NCBI GenBank assembly: GCA_022495005.1
Contig: JAGYXB010000157.1
Location: 310,001-374,000, forward strand
Source of the DNA: Rhyacophila brunnea
Taxonomy: Eukaryota; Arthropoda; Insecta; Trichoptera; Rhyacophilidae
Direction: 5' to 3'
Length of the DNA stretch: 64,000 bases
The notes beneath the pieces are model-generated. The model was given only the letters and a program-made list of their open reading frames with translations. It was not told the origin of the DNA and ran no database searches. Positions 25,057 to 36,243 of the stretch are shown here, one piece after another. The translations under genes were made by a program, and so were the position numbers. Every line of letters begins with the position of its first letter. Position 1 is the stretch's first letter.

Positions 25057-25935
25057 GACGTATAACTGTATTATTATTATTTTAAATAACATGTATTTTA
25101 GTCAAACCAACGTACACCAACCAACAAAATATCAAAATATTTACTTTACTACATAATATAATATATATTATTATACTAATATAATACCTACTATGTCGTT
25201 GCGCAAGTACAAAGTCACTTTCGAGTAATTAATAACGTGTCAGGCAAAGACAAGCTTATGAACTTAGCTATGTATTAATTAATTTCACTACTGCCTGTCG
25301 ATCGATAGTAAAAATTCATAGAACCAGCCCGCTGCCAGCTAACAATGCGTGGAAAATCCACAATATAGATGGCCAAGGAGCCTCACATAACACCAGATGT
25401 GCGTGTAATTCCTAAACTCTGTTCATTTTCGTGATGAAGATTAATTGTTGTTTCCATGGCGCGCCAGGCTAATGCGATTAAATCTCATCGCGAGAGCTTT
25501 ATTTCCAAAAAGCTTGGGATCGCCAGAAAAAGCTCGATAGAAAACTTTCAAAAGAATACACTCATCTATGATAAATTCTCAATAACAATTTTGTATTAAA
25601 GTACATCTATTCTATCGATTAACCTACATACTACTTCCGGTACAGACTACGCATATGGACTGACACAATATGAGAGGCATATGAACAGATTTTTTATAAC
25701 AATAATTGGTTGTCAGTTATTCACAACGTCTATATTAATTAAGAGCGTGGCCTGCATTAGTATTATAAAAAATATATTGTATTAATAATTATAAGATAAA
25801 AAGAACTTTTTATATAGAACGTTTTTAAATTTTTATGCTCGATATACTCAAACTCTCTATAAAAATTATTATGCTCAATATGCTCAAACTTGTACTTGAT
25901 ATGAAGTAAATAAAAAACAAACAAACGAACAAAAT
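25057..25935. other. Gene-free stretch
   Basis: A GC-richer patch lies at about 25310-25520. No domain, splice pair or repeat partner was recognised. Confidence 0.45.
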
Positions 25936-26262
25936 ATAGAATACTGAAATATCATTTTGATTTCCACAGTAACGCACGTATATATTAATAATTTAGTTGC
26001 TAGGACCACCGTATTAGCAACCAACAATAGTCTTTTACTTTTTACGGATTTTTCTGAAATAACATTCCATACAAAATATAATTAACTGAAAATGAATAAT
26101 TTAATTCTGCTTAAAGATGACTAAAATTAAAAGAATGCATTGGCATCATGTTTTATATATTCTAAAAGTTACAAATGTCTAGCTAGTCGGGAAGTTAGTT
26201 AAAAATCTATTGCAAGATTTATACTGGACAAACAAGAATACGAGCTAATAAAATCGTTGTAA
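25936..26262 (-). repeat. Interspersed repeat R1, copy 2
   Basis: Reverse-orientation copy of the repeat at 10808-11263 and 63294-63716. Landmarks in reverse complement include CTTCCCGACTAGCTAGACAT, TCTTGCAATAGATTTTTAAC and CTAGCAACT. The conserved hairpin is present in degraded form (GTTGCTAGGACC ... TTAGCAACC, about 25996-26023). No coding content. Confidence 0.82.
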
Positions 26263-26710
26263 TATATTTAATCGTAAAGGACCGGTCTAGAAAAATTATA
26301 CTATAATAATTAATCTTAAGTGAGTACGAAATATCGTAGCAAATAATATAATCGTCATTCACATTATCACGAGCCAGTGTCAATCCACTGTTACACGAAG
26401 TCGTCCACTAGGTCTCACAACTTTACTCTACTAGACCACTAGGTTTACTGCTCAGATGACTTTATGGTCATTTGATATTAGAGCAAACGTTGCATATCAT
26501 GTAGTGCTCCGGTTAGTCCGTGGCAAGCCTCGGAACGTCAGAGAGACTTGCAATATATGGTAAATAATTAACATAATAAAATAATCATTTTCAATTAACA
26601 GATATTAAAAAAAATTACACGCGTTTCCTTATTCACCCTTACAAACAATTTCACAATGGTGTTGATTTCAACTTATGGGCGTGTCGTACCGAAGTCCGCT
26701 ATGGATTACT

Positions 26711-27094
26711 ACGTATCCGGAAATTTGTACGTAAACAGTTCACCGCAGGACACTTATTCGTGTGCCGCAGTACGTGAAACATTAGTTCGTGTAACATTTA
26801 TTCAAATGACGAGTTCTTCGTTGAACATTTCACCGTTGAGTATATTTGTACGTATGCTACAACATGTGGCAAATTTTATGAGATGTCTTTACTAGGTTAA
26901 GTTAGGTTAGGTTAAAGTTAATCGCATTGGAACCTATTGCAAACTATTGTCGCATTTTGTATGATACGTACAAATGTATTCCACGGTGAAATGTTCAACG
27001 AAAAACTCGTCATTTGATAAAATGTTTCACGTACTGCGGCGCATGAATAAGTGTCCTACGATGAACTGCATACGTACAACCTACATGTAACTGT
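26711..27094. mobile_element. Long-arm foldback element with TTAGG core
   Basis: About 150 bp at each end are inverted copies. Left-arm words CGCAGGACACTTATTCGTG, GCCGCAGTACGTGAAACAT and TTCGTTGAACATTTCACCG reappear in reverse complement in the right arm, up to about 27094. The left arm carries an extra stretch of about 17 bases (TTCGTGTAACATT) that looks like an internal duplication. The centre is a TTAGG-like tract (26893-26917). A second, partial copy lies at 44022-44525. No transposase is encoded, and the class is undetermined. Confidence 0.88.
26893..26917 (+). repeat. Telomere-like TTAGG tract inside a foldback
   Basis: Reads TAGG-TTAAG-TTAGG-TTAGG-TTAAAG, about five degenerate copies of the insect telomeric pentamer. 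It sits at the symmetry centre of the foldback at 26711-27094. It is far too short and too embedded to be a chromosome end. Confidence 0.8.
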
Positions 27095-27139
27095 GTATAT
27101 GTGTAGGGATTACTGAGCCGGGACGCTACACATATATAC
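27093..27139. other. Hairpin next to the foldback end
   Basis: GTGTATATGTGTAG pairs with CTACACATATATAC, 14 positions with one mismatch, across a 19-base GC-rich loop (GGATTACTGAGCCGGGACG). It starts within a base or two of the foldback's right end. It may be a separate small element, a secondary structure in flanking DNA or part of the insertion target. Confidence 0.5.
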
Positions 27140-27144
27140 ATTAA

Positions 27145-29280
27145 ATACACGAACCAGACAAACTATCCACAGAATAAATAAAATATTCGTTAAAATAATC
27201 AAACTATAAATAAAACATTTTATTTTCGAAAGTTCGTATAAATGTAACCAATGCATATCAAATTAGTTTTAGTTTCATGAGCTCGACGTTAAACTTTTAC
27301 TGAGTAGTTGTTATTATTTCGAAACAACTTTGTTTCCGATTCTCGGTGCAGTACTGATGTTTGTTATTTTGTTTTAGCAGTCTCGTATATCCATTTTCCC
27401 ATTATATAAGCACTCCAGGGGTCTTGGGAATTCCCCGATACGGCGTTGGTTTAGTGATGTGTTCAGGTGCAAGGTTTGTAGTGATCAAGTGAACTACGCG
27501 CCGATTTATTTTACATCTGAATTTAAACACACACCATAAAATTATTAAAAAAAAACTTCGTTCTCGTATTTCGTTTAATGTTGAATCGATTTTTAATCGG
27601 TGAGAAACATTCTAAAACAGACTTAGTCCAAAATGACAGTTTCAAGTTATTTTATTGGAATCTGAAGAATATTTTTAATCTGTATACAGGTATTTGTATT
27701 ATTCATACTGTGTCAGCATTAAAGGGGTGACACAATTCGATATTCATATTTTGTTATCAAAACAAATCGAAGTTGCGATGGGTAGTTGTCGGCAAATTTC
27801 TCAATCATAACCTAGATCAACAATGACTATTATGATTTATTAAATTGCAAACTTGATAAACAATAACTTTAATAATATATTAAATATTCAGTTGTCTATT
27901 ATAGCGAAGGACGATTATGGTAACAGTCACACCTCACTCGTCACTTGGCACTTGATCATAACATTTTGGTACATCGCAGTCCTTTCAATATAGTCAGTAA
28001 TACCGGCATTTTTTAAAAATACAAATTATTTTGACGAATGGAATATTACTAATTCTTCTTATTCTTCGTAACCTTATGACTGAGGATTATGAACCGGATG
28101 AGAATGTCATTTTCAAAGAGTTGGTCCTACTCCTCTTGGCATTCTATACCACGCAAGGCATGCGCCAGTGAAAGACCCACGGTACCTACACATAAATCTG
28201 GGGCATCCAATATTTGCTTTAATATTATGACGCGGTCTAAAAGATAAAACTGTGCTAACGACACAAACGGACACCAATGATCGTTTTAATTACGACCGTT
28301 AGTCTAATGGCCATGCGCATTCGATAACTACTTGAGAATGCGACAGGTCGCTATTACTCGTAAGTGAGCTCCGTAGTTATAGTTGTAGACCGGATATTCT
28401 TCGATAGATTTAAAGTGCGTAGAGTAAAATCCGCTGGGTAAATGAGGAAGTCAGTGACATTAACTAAATATTTTATTAATTTATTATTAGCACTACAAAT
28501 CAATAATAAATTACAATCGTTATTTTTTTGAAATGGAACCTTCCCCTTATTACTATAATAACTAACTACATAATAATATGATTTTTCTAACAAATTAAAA
28601 ATATTACCCTTGACGTTTTGGATATACTATTATTTATATATGCATCAACAGACATATTCCACTTAATTTCATTCGCTTCGCTGAATTCCACGTCAATTGA
28701 AAAGCTGTATTCGTGGAAAGAACAAAAAAGCTCACGGCATGCTTATAAAAAAACATTTTCCAAATAAAGTTGAATAATAGACGACAGCAAAAAGTGAACA
28801 TGAAAGTTTTTTTCAAATGCTGAAAGGATTTCTCAAAGTATGGTATTAACGAACACGGAAAATTTGATGCTAATGTGTACCAAAAATATAAAGCTGGTCT
28901 GCTTTTTCTTGAAGCCAATCAAATTCCGGTATTCTAGAAAGCTACTAAATATAATTTACAGAAAGTACCTATACGGTAGAGATCGGGAAGATGCAAAGTT
29001 GACAAAACCAGGGTCACCAGGGACAAGTTAGCGACAGCTTCGATATAAATAATAATATAGAACCTATTGTTATTAAATAGTAGATTAAAATATATTAACT
29101 GCATTACAAATTAATATTGTTTTTAATATCCGTAAACCCTTTCAAAATGTTGTTGGTTGGGCCAAGTATATTGGCCGTAATTCCTTATTTTCCAACCTAC
29201 CTGAAATCCTTATTTATTATTGTCGCAATACTAAGGCGACCAGCAGTTACGGGTTATGAGTAGACCGTTATTGCAAGATA
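27145..29280. other. Gene-free stretch with a promoter-like patch
   Basis: A TATATAAG box near 27412 lies in a GC-richer patch (27360-27540), which could be a core promoter or LTR fragment; no transcript or second copy supports it. The rest (27540-29260) holds only chance-length frames and no recognised repeat. Confidence 0.35.
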
Positions 29281-29289
29281 CATTAAGTG

Positions 29290-29475
29290 ACATCAAGAAA
29301 GTGGACGCATGCAGGCTTGTTATAGCTTTACCGTCGCTAACCGACACTTGTGAATTATGTGTATAGAGTGATTCGTCCATCGAGTACCCTTTCGACGTTA
29401 CAAGGAGTTACATCAAGACAACGGGCGCGTGTAGGCTTGTTACAGCTAAGCCATCGTTAACCACAGAGTGACTCA
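29290..29475. repeat. Tandem duplication, unit about 120 bp
   Basis: Two units begin ACATCAAGAAAGTGGACGC (about 29291) and ACATCAAGACAACGGGCGC (about 29411). They continue with AGGCTTGTTATAGCT/AGGCTTGTTACAGCT and end CGCTAACC/CGTTAACC before an AGAGTGA word. About 80 per cent identity over 53 bases is visible. The surrounding 29230-29690 block is GC-richer than the rest. An LTR or satellite fragment is possible. Confidence 0.65.
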
Positions 29476-29769
29476 GGCAAAACACATCTGTTTGACCTTC
29501 GTTGCACTGAATCTAACACGGCTTGAGCAAACGTCGCGTCTATCATCCATCTTGAACTTGTCATCATCATTCATTCCAAAACAAAAGTGAAACCGTGAGA
29601 GTGGCATTCCAAACCGTCCGTTTACCAGTGCATGAGTGCGTGATCACTGAACCGGCTCCGGTGCGCGCCAGCCCTTTCAACATAAAAGACCAGTGTCTGC
29701 TAAAAGGCTAACAAATTATTAAATTAAAAAATAATAAACTTGTAATTCAATAATGTTTTTCAATTTCAA

Positions 29770-30270
29770 TGTTCGGCACCCCGACAAAACCGCACGAACA
29801 TTGCCGCCAAACCAAATGCGCCCGTACCAGTTCTCATCAATACCGCCCGGACAAATCCACCTAGACAAAACCGCCCGCAAAAAATACATAAATATACAAA
29901 ACAAGTGCGTTTTTGGTTTTTCGAATTACGTATCGATAGATATATTTACATTCTTACGATAATCAGTGTAATTTGAGATTTAATCCATTGCAGCTGTTAA
30001 TAGAGTAATAACTTAAAATGATCAGCTTTTAACACTTAATTAATTCCTTTGTATGGCATGTATGCCTTTGAAGGCTAGCTAGCACACAATATTGAAATTT
30101 AATTTTAAATATTTATTTTTTTTATTCGAATGTTTTTTATTTGTGTATCTAAAATACAATATTATGTACAACTAAAAATTGTCTCATCTCTAAATTGTTT
30201 TGACGGCAATGTTTGGGTGATAATGTCCGGGCGGTTTTGGTGCAGGCGGTTTTGTCTGGACCCCGTGTGG
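29770..30270. mobile_element. Foldback with GACAAAACCGC arms
   Basis: The left arm (29770-29880) holds GACAAAACCGCACGAACATT, GCCGCCAAACCAAATG and ACAAAACCGCCCGC. The right arm (about 30185-30270), reverse-complemented, holds AGACAAAACCGCC, AAAACCGCCCGGACATTATC and AACATTGCCGTC. The motif ACAAAACCGCC is iterated within each arm. The arms are GC-rich and the interior of about 300 bp is AT-rich. Frames of 61-132 codons through this region are by-products of the GC-rich arms. Class unknown. Confidence 0.65.
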
Positions 30271-31100
30271 GTACGACTGGTTGCACTGAATCTTTGAACA
30301 TGATAATGCGATGAATTCGGAGTCTCGCTATGAAAGCGATAAGGATAAGCCATGGTGGGTTTATCGGCAAAGAATAAGCTATATGCACGTGCATTAGTCT
30401 GTTGGCAATAAGAATCTACACAAAATATTAATGTGCGGTGAGACAGACAACATACTACATGGTTCAAATGTTGCTCATACCCCGCACTACCTACCGTACC
30501 CGGCCATTTCGGTATCACACCATATAGCTTGCACAGTGAGACCACTGAGTTTGCCCGCATTCACTGCTCATGTTCAGACAATTCATACAATAGCAATCAC
30601 AAGTCGTTGTCGTGTGCGAGTAGCCTATGCTTTGTTAGTATAATACCTTATATATGTGGGACGTTTCTTTACCAACGCGTTTTCCTGTTAATATTCTGAA
30701 ACCACGGACCATACTTTGAGCGTTTCCGTAATAGTGTATGCACGTTTGGCCGACAGTCACGCGCGGCTGGCCACATTTATTTAGGGAAAAGGCTCTGCTC
30801 TGCGACTGTAAACACTGAAATATGAAACACAAAATTCCGAATTGAAAATTTAATTCCGTTCCCGTAGAAACGACACGTTTTTATGACAACACTTACGCAT
30901 ATTGTCTAGCTTGTTTTCTTATTTCGCTCGGATTATATATTTATGATAAGTATCTACATCATTTAAGTGGGGTAATATATTTATTTATATAAGTATATAT
31001 TTATTATTACAGGTTAGTTATATTTCCATTATTATAGATACTAAACTATGTTTTGACATTTATAATCAATCCCCCTGATCTCAAAAATTACGATCAATTC

Positions 31101-31510
31101 TTAGCCGGCTCTCACATCAAAACCCGTCTCGCCTACAACGTGTCGAATACGTCGATGTGACGTCATCGTTATTCACAAATCACACGTTGCCAAATGGAGC
31201 TCAGCAGATTGGTGGAATGCGACTGTTTCGTTCGAAAAAAAACATCTGCTGTTGCAATCGACAAGTTGCACGCTTCTCGGGCTCCGAGTCGAAGACCACA
31301 TGTCGCATATAAACACCTACGAACTGGTCATTCCTATACCGGCTTGAGGATTACCTCATTCAAATATCTACACGTTTTGAAGGCTACGGGCGATTGTCGC
31401 TAGGTAGATGTCCGCGGTCTTCACAAACAATACTGGATCGCCGTTCTCAAATATTTGATTTATGGCTGTGCGGCACTTAAGGTGAATTTAGATGTGAGAG
31501 CCATCTTAGA
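31101..31510. mobile_element. Candidate MITE of about 410 bp
   Basis: The left end reads TTAGCCGGCTCTCACATC; the right end, reverse-complemented, reads CTAAGATGGCTCTCACATC. That gives a 12-base core match (GGCTCTCACATC) with weaker flanks. The interior is GC-richer than the neighbourhood and contains a TGACGTCA palindrome (about 31159) and a 69-codon frame with no recognised domain. The target duplication is not clear. Confidence 0.5.
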
Positions 31511-32363
31511 GTTTGTCAATTTTATTGCTTTGTGTACCTTGGTCCCCCGGTAACCAACTAAACTGCCACCAGTAATAAAATAAAACGGATTCTCATAGAA
31601 AATGGATGATACTTTGATCTAGAAATCAACTTAAGCCTAATATTATAATATGTATCCTATCGTATCGTACAAGATAGACAATATTGACCTTCAAGTCGGA
31701 GTAGGGAAATACCATACAATCATTACCGACCTATGAAAACGGACTTAAAAAAATATTTGCAACGCCATATTATAATAACTACATACTGAAAGCTTACATT
31801 TTTTTCAATATGGGGCTTAATATTATTCAAATACTTGCTGCCAAATATTTCCGTATATACATACAGAATAATAGTATTACATTTTGCGAAGGGTCCTTTA
31901 TGTATAAGAAGCGCATGCTTTAAAATGACGTTCATATGCATATCTTAAGCACGTACGAAATACAATTCACGGCCTTATAAAATTTAATTTAATAAGATAA
32001 AGCACGTCTACGGATTTGGTTGCTATAAGTAGTGAATAATGTATAAAAAATGATTAAATAAAATTAAAAAAATATATATTGCACTGATATGTTTGCAGTT
32101 GTTTGTTATTTTAATTAAGTATTACGTCCAACTATTAGTTTTTTGTATGTATCATCACAGAACTGTTTTTTTAGTTAGTTATTGTTTCAAGTGTATTTCA
32201 ATATTACATGATAGTACCTATATATGGCTTTATAATTTTGGTAGTTTTATATCTATTGCGGACAAACACAATAAGCGTGGAACGAATAATTAATTTAGAA
32301 TTTAGAGATAATTGGTAAACTGCTTGATTGAAAGGTTTGATATCGGCTACTCTTCATAATCTA

Positions 32364-32942
32364 TATCGTCACCGTTCAGGCAAAAGTCACCAACCCTAAA
32401 AACATAGTTTTGAGATATCGCAATTTGAAAGTTTGAAAATGCAGGAAAAATCAGATTTTAATGTTTTTAAGGTTTTATCTACATTAAATTATTTTCTCAT
32501 GTCTTCTTAATAATTCCTTTAAGGTACTTTTACTTTTTGATGCTAATTAAAACATCTGGAAGGTTTTAAAGGAGGCAAGGTAGCTCAAATTATGGTTTGG
32601 TGACTTTTGCTTGTTAATAATCTGAACAATGTTAGCCAAAAGAAGCATCAGTAAAACTCACCATCCATAGTATAGTGACTTTTGCTTGTATATTTATAAC
32701 GAAGGATTTTTTTTTATAGAGTCAATAATGTCTATTCACCTATAATGACTTTTGCTTGTTAAGATTTTATCGAAAGTCATTTAGTGAAAAACAAATAATT
32801 CGGATTTAAGCAAAATTTTACTAACTAATGTACCGAGGTGAGTTTTGCATCTTAAAGAACATAATTTTACGCTTCGGGTGACATACTCAACTCAAAACTG
32901 CCATTTTCAGGGTTGGTGACTTTTGCCTGAACGGTGACGATA
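32364..32942. mobile_element. TA-flanked MITE with perfect 30-bp ends
   Basis: The element spans 32366-32940 (575 bp) between TA dinucleotides. The left end reads TCGTCACCGTTCAGGCAAAA followed by GTCACCAACC; the right end is its exact reverse complement. Inside, TGACTTTTGCTTG recurs at about 32602, 32677 and 32746, and the right terminus itself contains TGACTTTTGCCTG, so the terminal motif is iterated inward. The terminus is related to that of the elements at 45378 and 52623 (consensus TCGTCACYGTTCWGGCA). A Tc1/mariner-type transposase would fit the TA target. No coding sequence. Confidence 0.92.
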
Positions 32943-33439
32943 TTATTATTATATTCGGTTAACATCAACGTTGTTTTTTTGTGTGACGAGTACCTACGTC
33001 GTTATTGACCGAGATTTCTACTTCTATTTATTGATAATATGTTACTATAAGTTTCAAAGTAAAGTAGACAAGTCAAAGATAGGTTGAAATGTCTATCTTA
33101 AAGTTAATATTTTATTAGTTTAGTAGTGATTATTCATATTTTTCCAAAGTTATTCCGCGTTAAAACTAAACTGTAATTTGAAAAATGACTAGCTGTCTAT
33201 AATGGATAGCAGCATTCTATCACTACCAGCAATAATTTAAGACTAATTAAATAAAAAAGGGGTCTTATTAAGTTGTTTGTAAACAAAATATTGATGTATT
33301 ATATTATATTATATGATATTTTTATGAGTAATATGACTGACAAGATCGGTATATATGGATATAAAAATTCACTGAAGTAAGTAAGTAAGTAACAAAGAGG
33401 GCTTCATAGATGATCTATGAAAAAATATGCTTATTAACG

Positions 33440-33800
33440 ACAACCAGCTGAATTAGTCTAATCCAACTGGGAAACTTACACATATCAGTAGATGAATGTG
33501 CACAAGATGAAGTTATTTCGAGAAGAAAGCTGGGCTGGAGTTTTTTTAGTCTCTTGAATAATGTTTTTAGACGTAACCTCTAATATGTCCTCATAAGGCA
33601 AAGTGTTTGACCAGTGTATCATTCTTTTAATGACGTACTATGAGAACAAAGCACGAACTTAAAGTAAAAGATAAATCCAGAAACATTGAATACACCGTGC
33701 TTTGGAGAAATTCATGCTAGGCATAACATAAAAGTGTCAATAAAATGATTGAATGATAAAATAAACGATGGTGTGCATGTAAAATATTTATAGTTAGTTA
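33440..33800 (+). pseudogene. RTE-type LINE reverse-transcriptase fragment
   Basis: In the plus strand the segment DEVISRRKLGWSFFSLLNNV, followed by FRRNL, matches the R-R-x-x-L-G-W-x-x-F-x-x-L block that lies after the catalytic part of reverse transcriptase in RTE-type LINEs. Further on, decayed PVYHSFNDVL corresponds to the usual C-V-L-P-x-x-T-Y-G block. Several stop codons and a frameshift are present, so it is a dead fragment. The catalytic YxDD motif is not in the fragment. Confidence 0.65.
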
Positions 33801-34149
33801 AAAACTTTGAACAAAAAAGGCTACATACATAATGTCCCGTTTATTTGGTTACCTATAGATATATATTATTTTTCCAAATATAGATAGGCTGAATGCAAGT
33901 CCCATCTGCGAATACCTTTTTTCAATGAAAACTTCGATTCATATATATTTTTTATTTAACTTTTCCAAAACGATCGCCAAGGGATTTCCAACAATGCAAC
34001 AGCACAGTATGCAGTTTAAATTTATTTTTGTTTTAGATTTTCTTATAAAACTAAATATGTAGACGTATTTTTGTATTTTTCAAAAGTATAAATAGAAAAA
34101 CAATATGCACGTAAAAAGAACTTTCATAGTGCATTAAGACCAGAGCCGA

Positions 34150-34625
34150 AATTTCAGTTGAGTTGCGAATGTAATGCAAGTTTACAGTTCAAAAAAAAGT
34201 TCACTTATTTTCATGCCATTCCCCAGTGGAGGTCAGCCTTCATCAGGAAAATCTTTGCCTCATCATCTTCTACCCGTTCAGTGGAGCTAGATTCATACCA
34301 ATTACGGAGATTTTTAAGCAACAAATATCTCTTAGTGGGTGTCAAATTGGGGAAATTTTCAGTTTTGTCCTCTCGTAATGTGACCGAAGTACGTTAGTTT
34401 TCTGGTTTTGAAACTACTCAAAATGTATTAGTCCTTTACTATTCGGTTGAAAACTTCAAGATTTTTTACCCGATCAGTTCAAAGATTTTTCAGGAAGCAT
34501 TTACACAGTCACATTTCAAAAGTTTCAACTCTCCTTGACATCTCTTGGTTTTTCGTTCATACCTCAATACCATAGAAAAGAACTGAGAGAACATAACGAA
34601 GGATACGCAGTCTTAGACTAAAATA
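34150..34625 (-). pseudogene. LINE reverse-transcriptase C-terminal fragment
   Basis: Read on the minus strand, the order is LRILRYVLSVLFYGIEV, RVETFEM, TDRVKNLEVFNRIVKD, FKTRKLTYFGHITRG, then a basic GTGRR-like tail. This matches the order of conserved blocks after the palm domain in insect LINEs: S-V-L-L-Y-G-x-E, R-x-x-F-E-M, T-D-R-V, T-R-K-L-x-Y-x-G-H. Multiple stops interrupt it. Sequence details differ from the 35.8 and 41.2 kb fragments, so it is probably a separate LINE lineage. The plus-strand 79-codon frame here is its antisense shadow. Confidence 0.75.
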
Positions 34626-34730
34626 TAAAATTTAATAGATCGTTGTATTATTAAATTGTGATAATTAGTGATAATATAATGTTAGACAATTGATTATTTT
34701 GTATGAATATAAATATTAATATGTATCTAT

Positions 34731-34810
34731 GTGGCGGCTCTCATAGTTTAATGTGAAATGTATTGACTTCTCACACAGAAGCTCCAGGTTTGAATTCCGA
34801 TGTAGTCTTA
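34731..34810 (+). mobile_element. tRNA-like SINE head, family unclear
   Basis: A stretch of about 75 bases has an A-box-like word (TAGTTTAATGTG) and a B-box (GGTTTGAATTCC) at tRNA spacing. The downstream sequence does not match SINE-1 or SINE-2. It could be a third SINE or a decayed tRNA pseudogene. Confidence 0.4.
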
Positions 34811-35296
34811 ATAGATAAATGCAACTTTATCAAAGTTTTGTAGGTGTTTCTGCAATAATTCATATACTACTACTACCAAACTACTATAATAAGGCATCAT
34901 AGTCTATTCATCTTATAACTAACTTATTATTAGCAAATACCCCTTAAATATTCAGGCCTTGGATTAAACATAATAAAATGCAGGTAGGTATCTGATTTTA
35001 AAAATAATGCCCCCAAATTTGCCATGAATAAAAATCATTTTATCAGACTTACTTACATATTTTTTTAAATTATAAAATAATGTGAGTTCATATTAATATT
35101 CAATGACGTATAATATATAATCATTTTAATCCTCAGTAAAACTTTTGTAATTACTATTCCAAGATACATTTCCGTTTCCGTCCTGTACCAAAATACCATC
35201 AACCCTTTGAGACAGATCACATGTCCATATATAATATAAGTTAGTTGTGTTCGTCATGAAAATAAACGCTATGATTTTAAGCGTCACAAATGGGTA

Positions 35297-35535
35297 TGTA
35301 GCACATTAAACGGGAATATCATAATTAGTTTTGTCAGCGATCAAAGCAACCCTGCTGTGCAAAGGAGACGCACATCCCCCAATCACTTCCACGTCACGTA
35401 TATATACCCGTCATATTGCAGACGGCTAAGTAGCAAAATATACGTAAGCCCTAGCCTGTGGCATAAAGCTCTGTATTTTAGCGTAATATAAAACTAAGGG
35501 TCGAATAAATACCGAAATTATAGTTTATTTTATAT
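35297..35535 (+). mobile_element. Weak solo-LTR or promoter candidate
   Basis: A GC-richer block begins TGTAGCACATT and has a TATATATACCC box near 35400, followed about 110 bases later by AATAAATACC. This order of upstream region, TATA box and polyadenylation signal resembles a short LTR. No CA end, target duplication or partner copy was identified. A host promoter is an equal alternative. Confidence 0.22.
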
Positions 35536-35822
35536 ACTGCAACTAGTAATATTCAACTGACTTAAAACTAACCCAATACTCTTTTACATGTCATGGTTTG
35601 TATATGCTTCATGGTATATGGTTTTATAAAATATTAGTTGAAGCGTTTTACAATGTAGTAGGACAGTTATATTCTTCTCCCTACATACTTCTTGTAGAGT
35701 ATATGTTTCATAACTTTTCACTCCGGCTCTAGGATGAAAATTATGTAATACATTCTAAAAATATAATATGTTTTAGATATATTATCTGTCTATTTATTTA
35801 TTACTACATATTATATTCATAC

Positions 35823-36215
35823 ACGTCATCATCATCATCATCATCATCAGCCTAAATCTATCCACTGCTGGATGAAGGCCTCTTCAAGCTGCTTCCACTT
35901 CTCTCGGTCCTGTGCATTGCGTTGCCACGTACTTCCGCAGAACTTTATCATTTCATCGATCCAGCGGCCTCTAGGTCTACCTTGCGGACGTTTTATACTT
36001 ATTGGATACTATTGGATGACTAGATTTATCCAACGATTGTCTCTTCTTCGAGCTATGTGTCCAGCCAATCTCCATTTAAGGCTTTTAATAAACTCTATTA
36101 CATCGCAAACCCTTGTCTGCTTCCTTATCCATTCATTTCTCTTTTTGTCCTTTCGCATTATGCCCAGCATGCACCTCTCCATACCACGTTGTGCTACTCT
36201 AAGTTTCTGGATCTC
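35823..36215 (-). pseudogene. RTE-type LINE 3' end with (TGA)n tail
   Basis: On the minus strand the reading order is MERCMLGIMRKDKKRNEWIR, QTRVCDVIEFIKSLKWRLAG, HIARRRDNRWINLVIQ, a stop, RPQGRPRGRWIDEMIK, then AQDREKWKQLEEAFIQQW and a natural stop. These are the conserved C-terminal blocks of RTE-type endonuclease/reverse transcriptases (M-E-R-x-M-L-G, K-W-x-x-A-G-H-x-x-R, G-R-P-x-x-R-W-x-D, A-x-D-R-x-x-W). The stop codon runs directly into a TGA-repeat tail (35826-35849), a known ending for RTE elements. One internal stop near 36015 marks it as dead. It is 5'-truncated, as usual for LINE insertions. Confidence 0.88.
35826..35849 (-). repeat. (TGA)8 microsatellite, LINE tail
   Basis: Perfect CAT/ATG trinucleotide run of about eight units. 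On the minus strand it forms the 3' tail of the adjoining LINE fragment. Short (GATGAT)n runs also follow the LINE relic at 46.96 kb. Confidence 0.9.
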
Positions 36216-36243
36216 TCTTACAAGACAAGTAAATATAATTTAA

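Noticed and set aside
26656..26895. 79-codon plus-strand frame with a conserved partner at 44 kb
   Set aside because: The conservation is that of the foldback arm DNA; the frame is not preserved between arms or copies.
30162..30560. 132-codon minus-strand frame
   Set aside because: Its C-terminal third is the arm of the GACAAAACCGC foldback and the rest shows no domain; overlapping frames are open on both strands, so composition explains it.
34158..34397. 79-codon plus-strand frame
   Set aside because: It is antisense to a recognisable minus-strand LINE C-terminal relic.
35872..36243. 123-codon plus-strand frame, among the longest in the window
   Set aside because: It is the reverse strand of an RTE-type LINE end; the minus-strand reading gives the conserved motifs and a (TGA)n tail.
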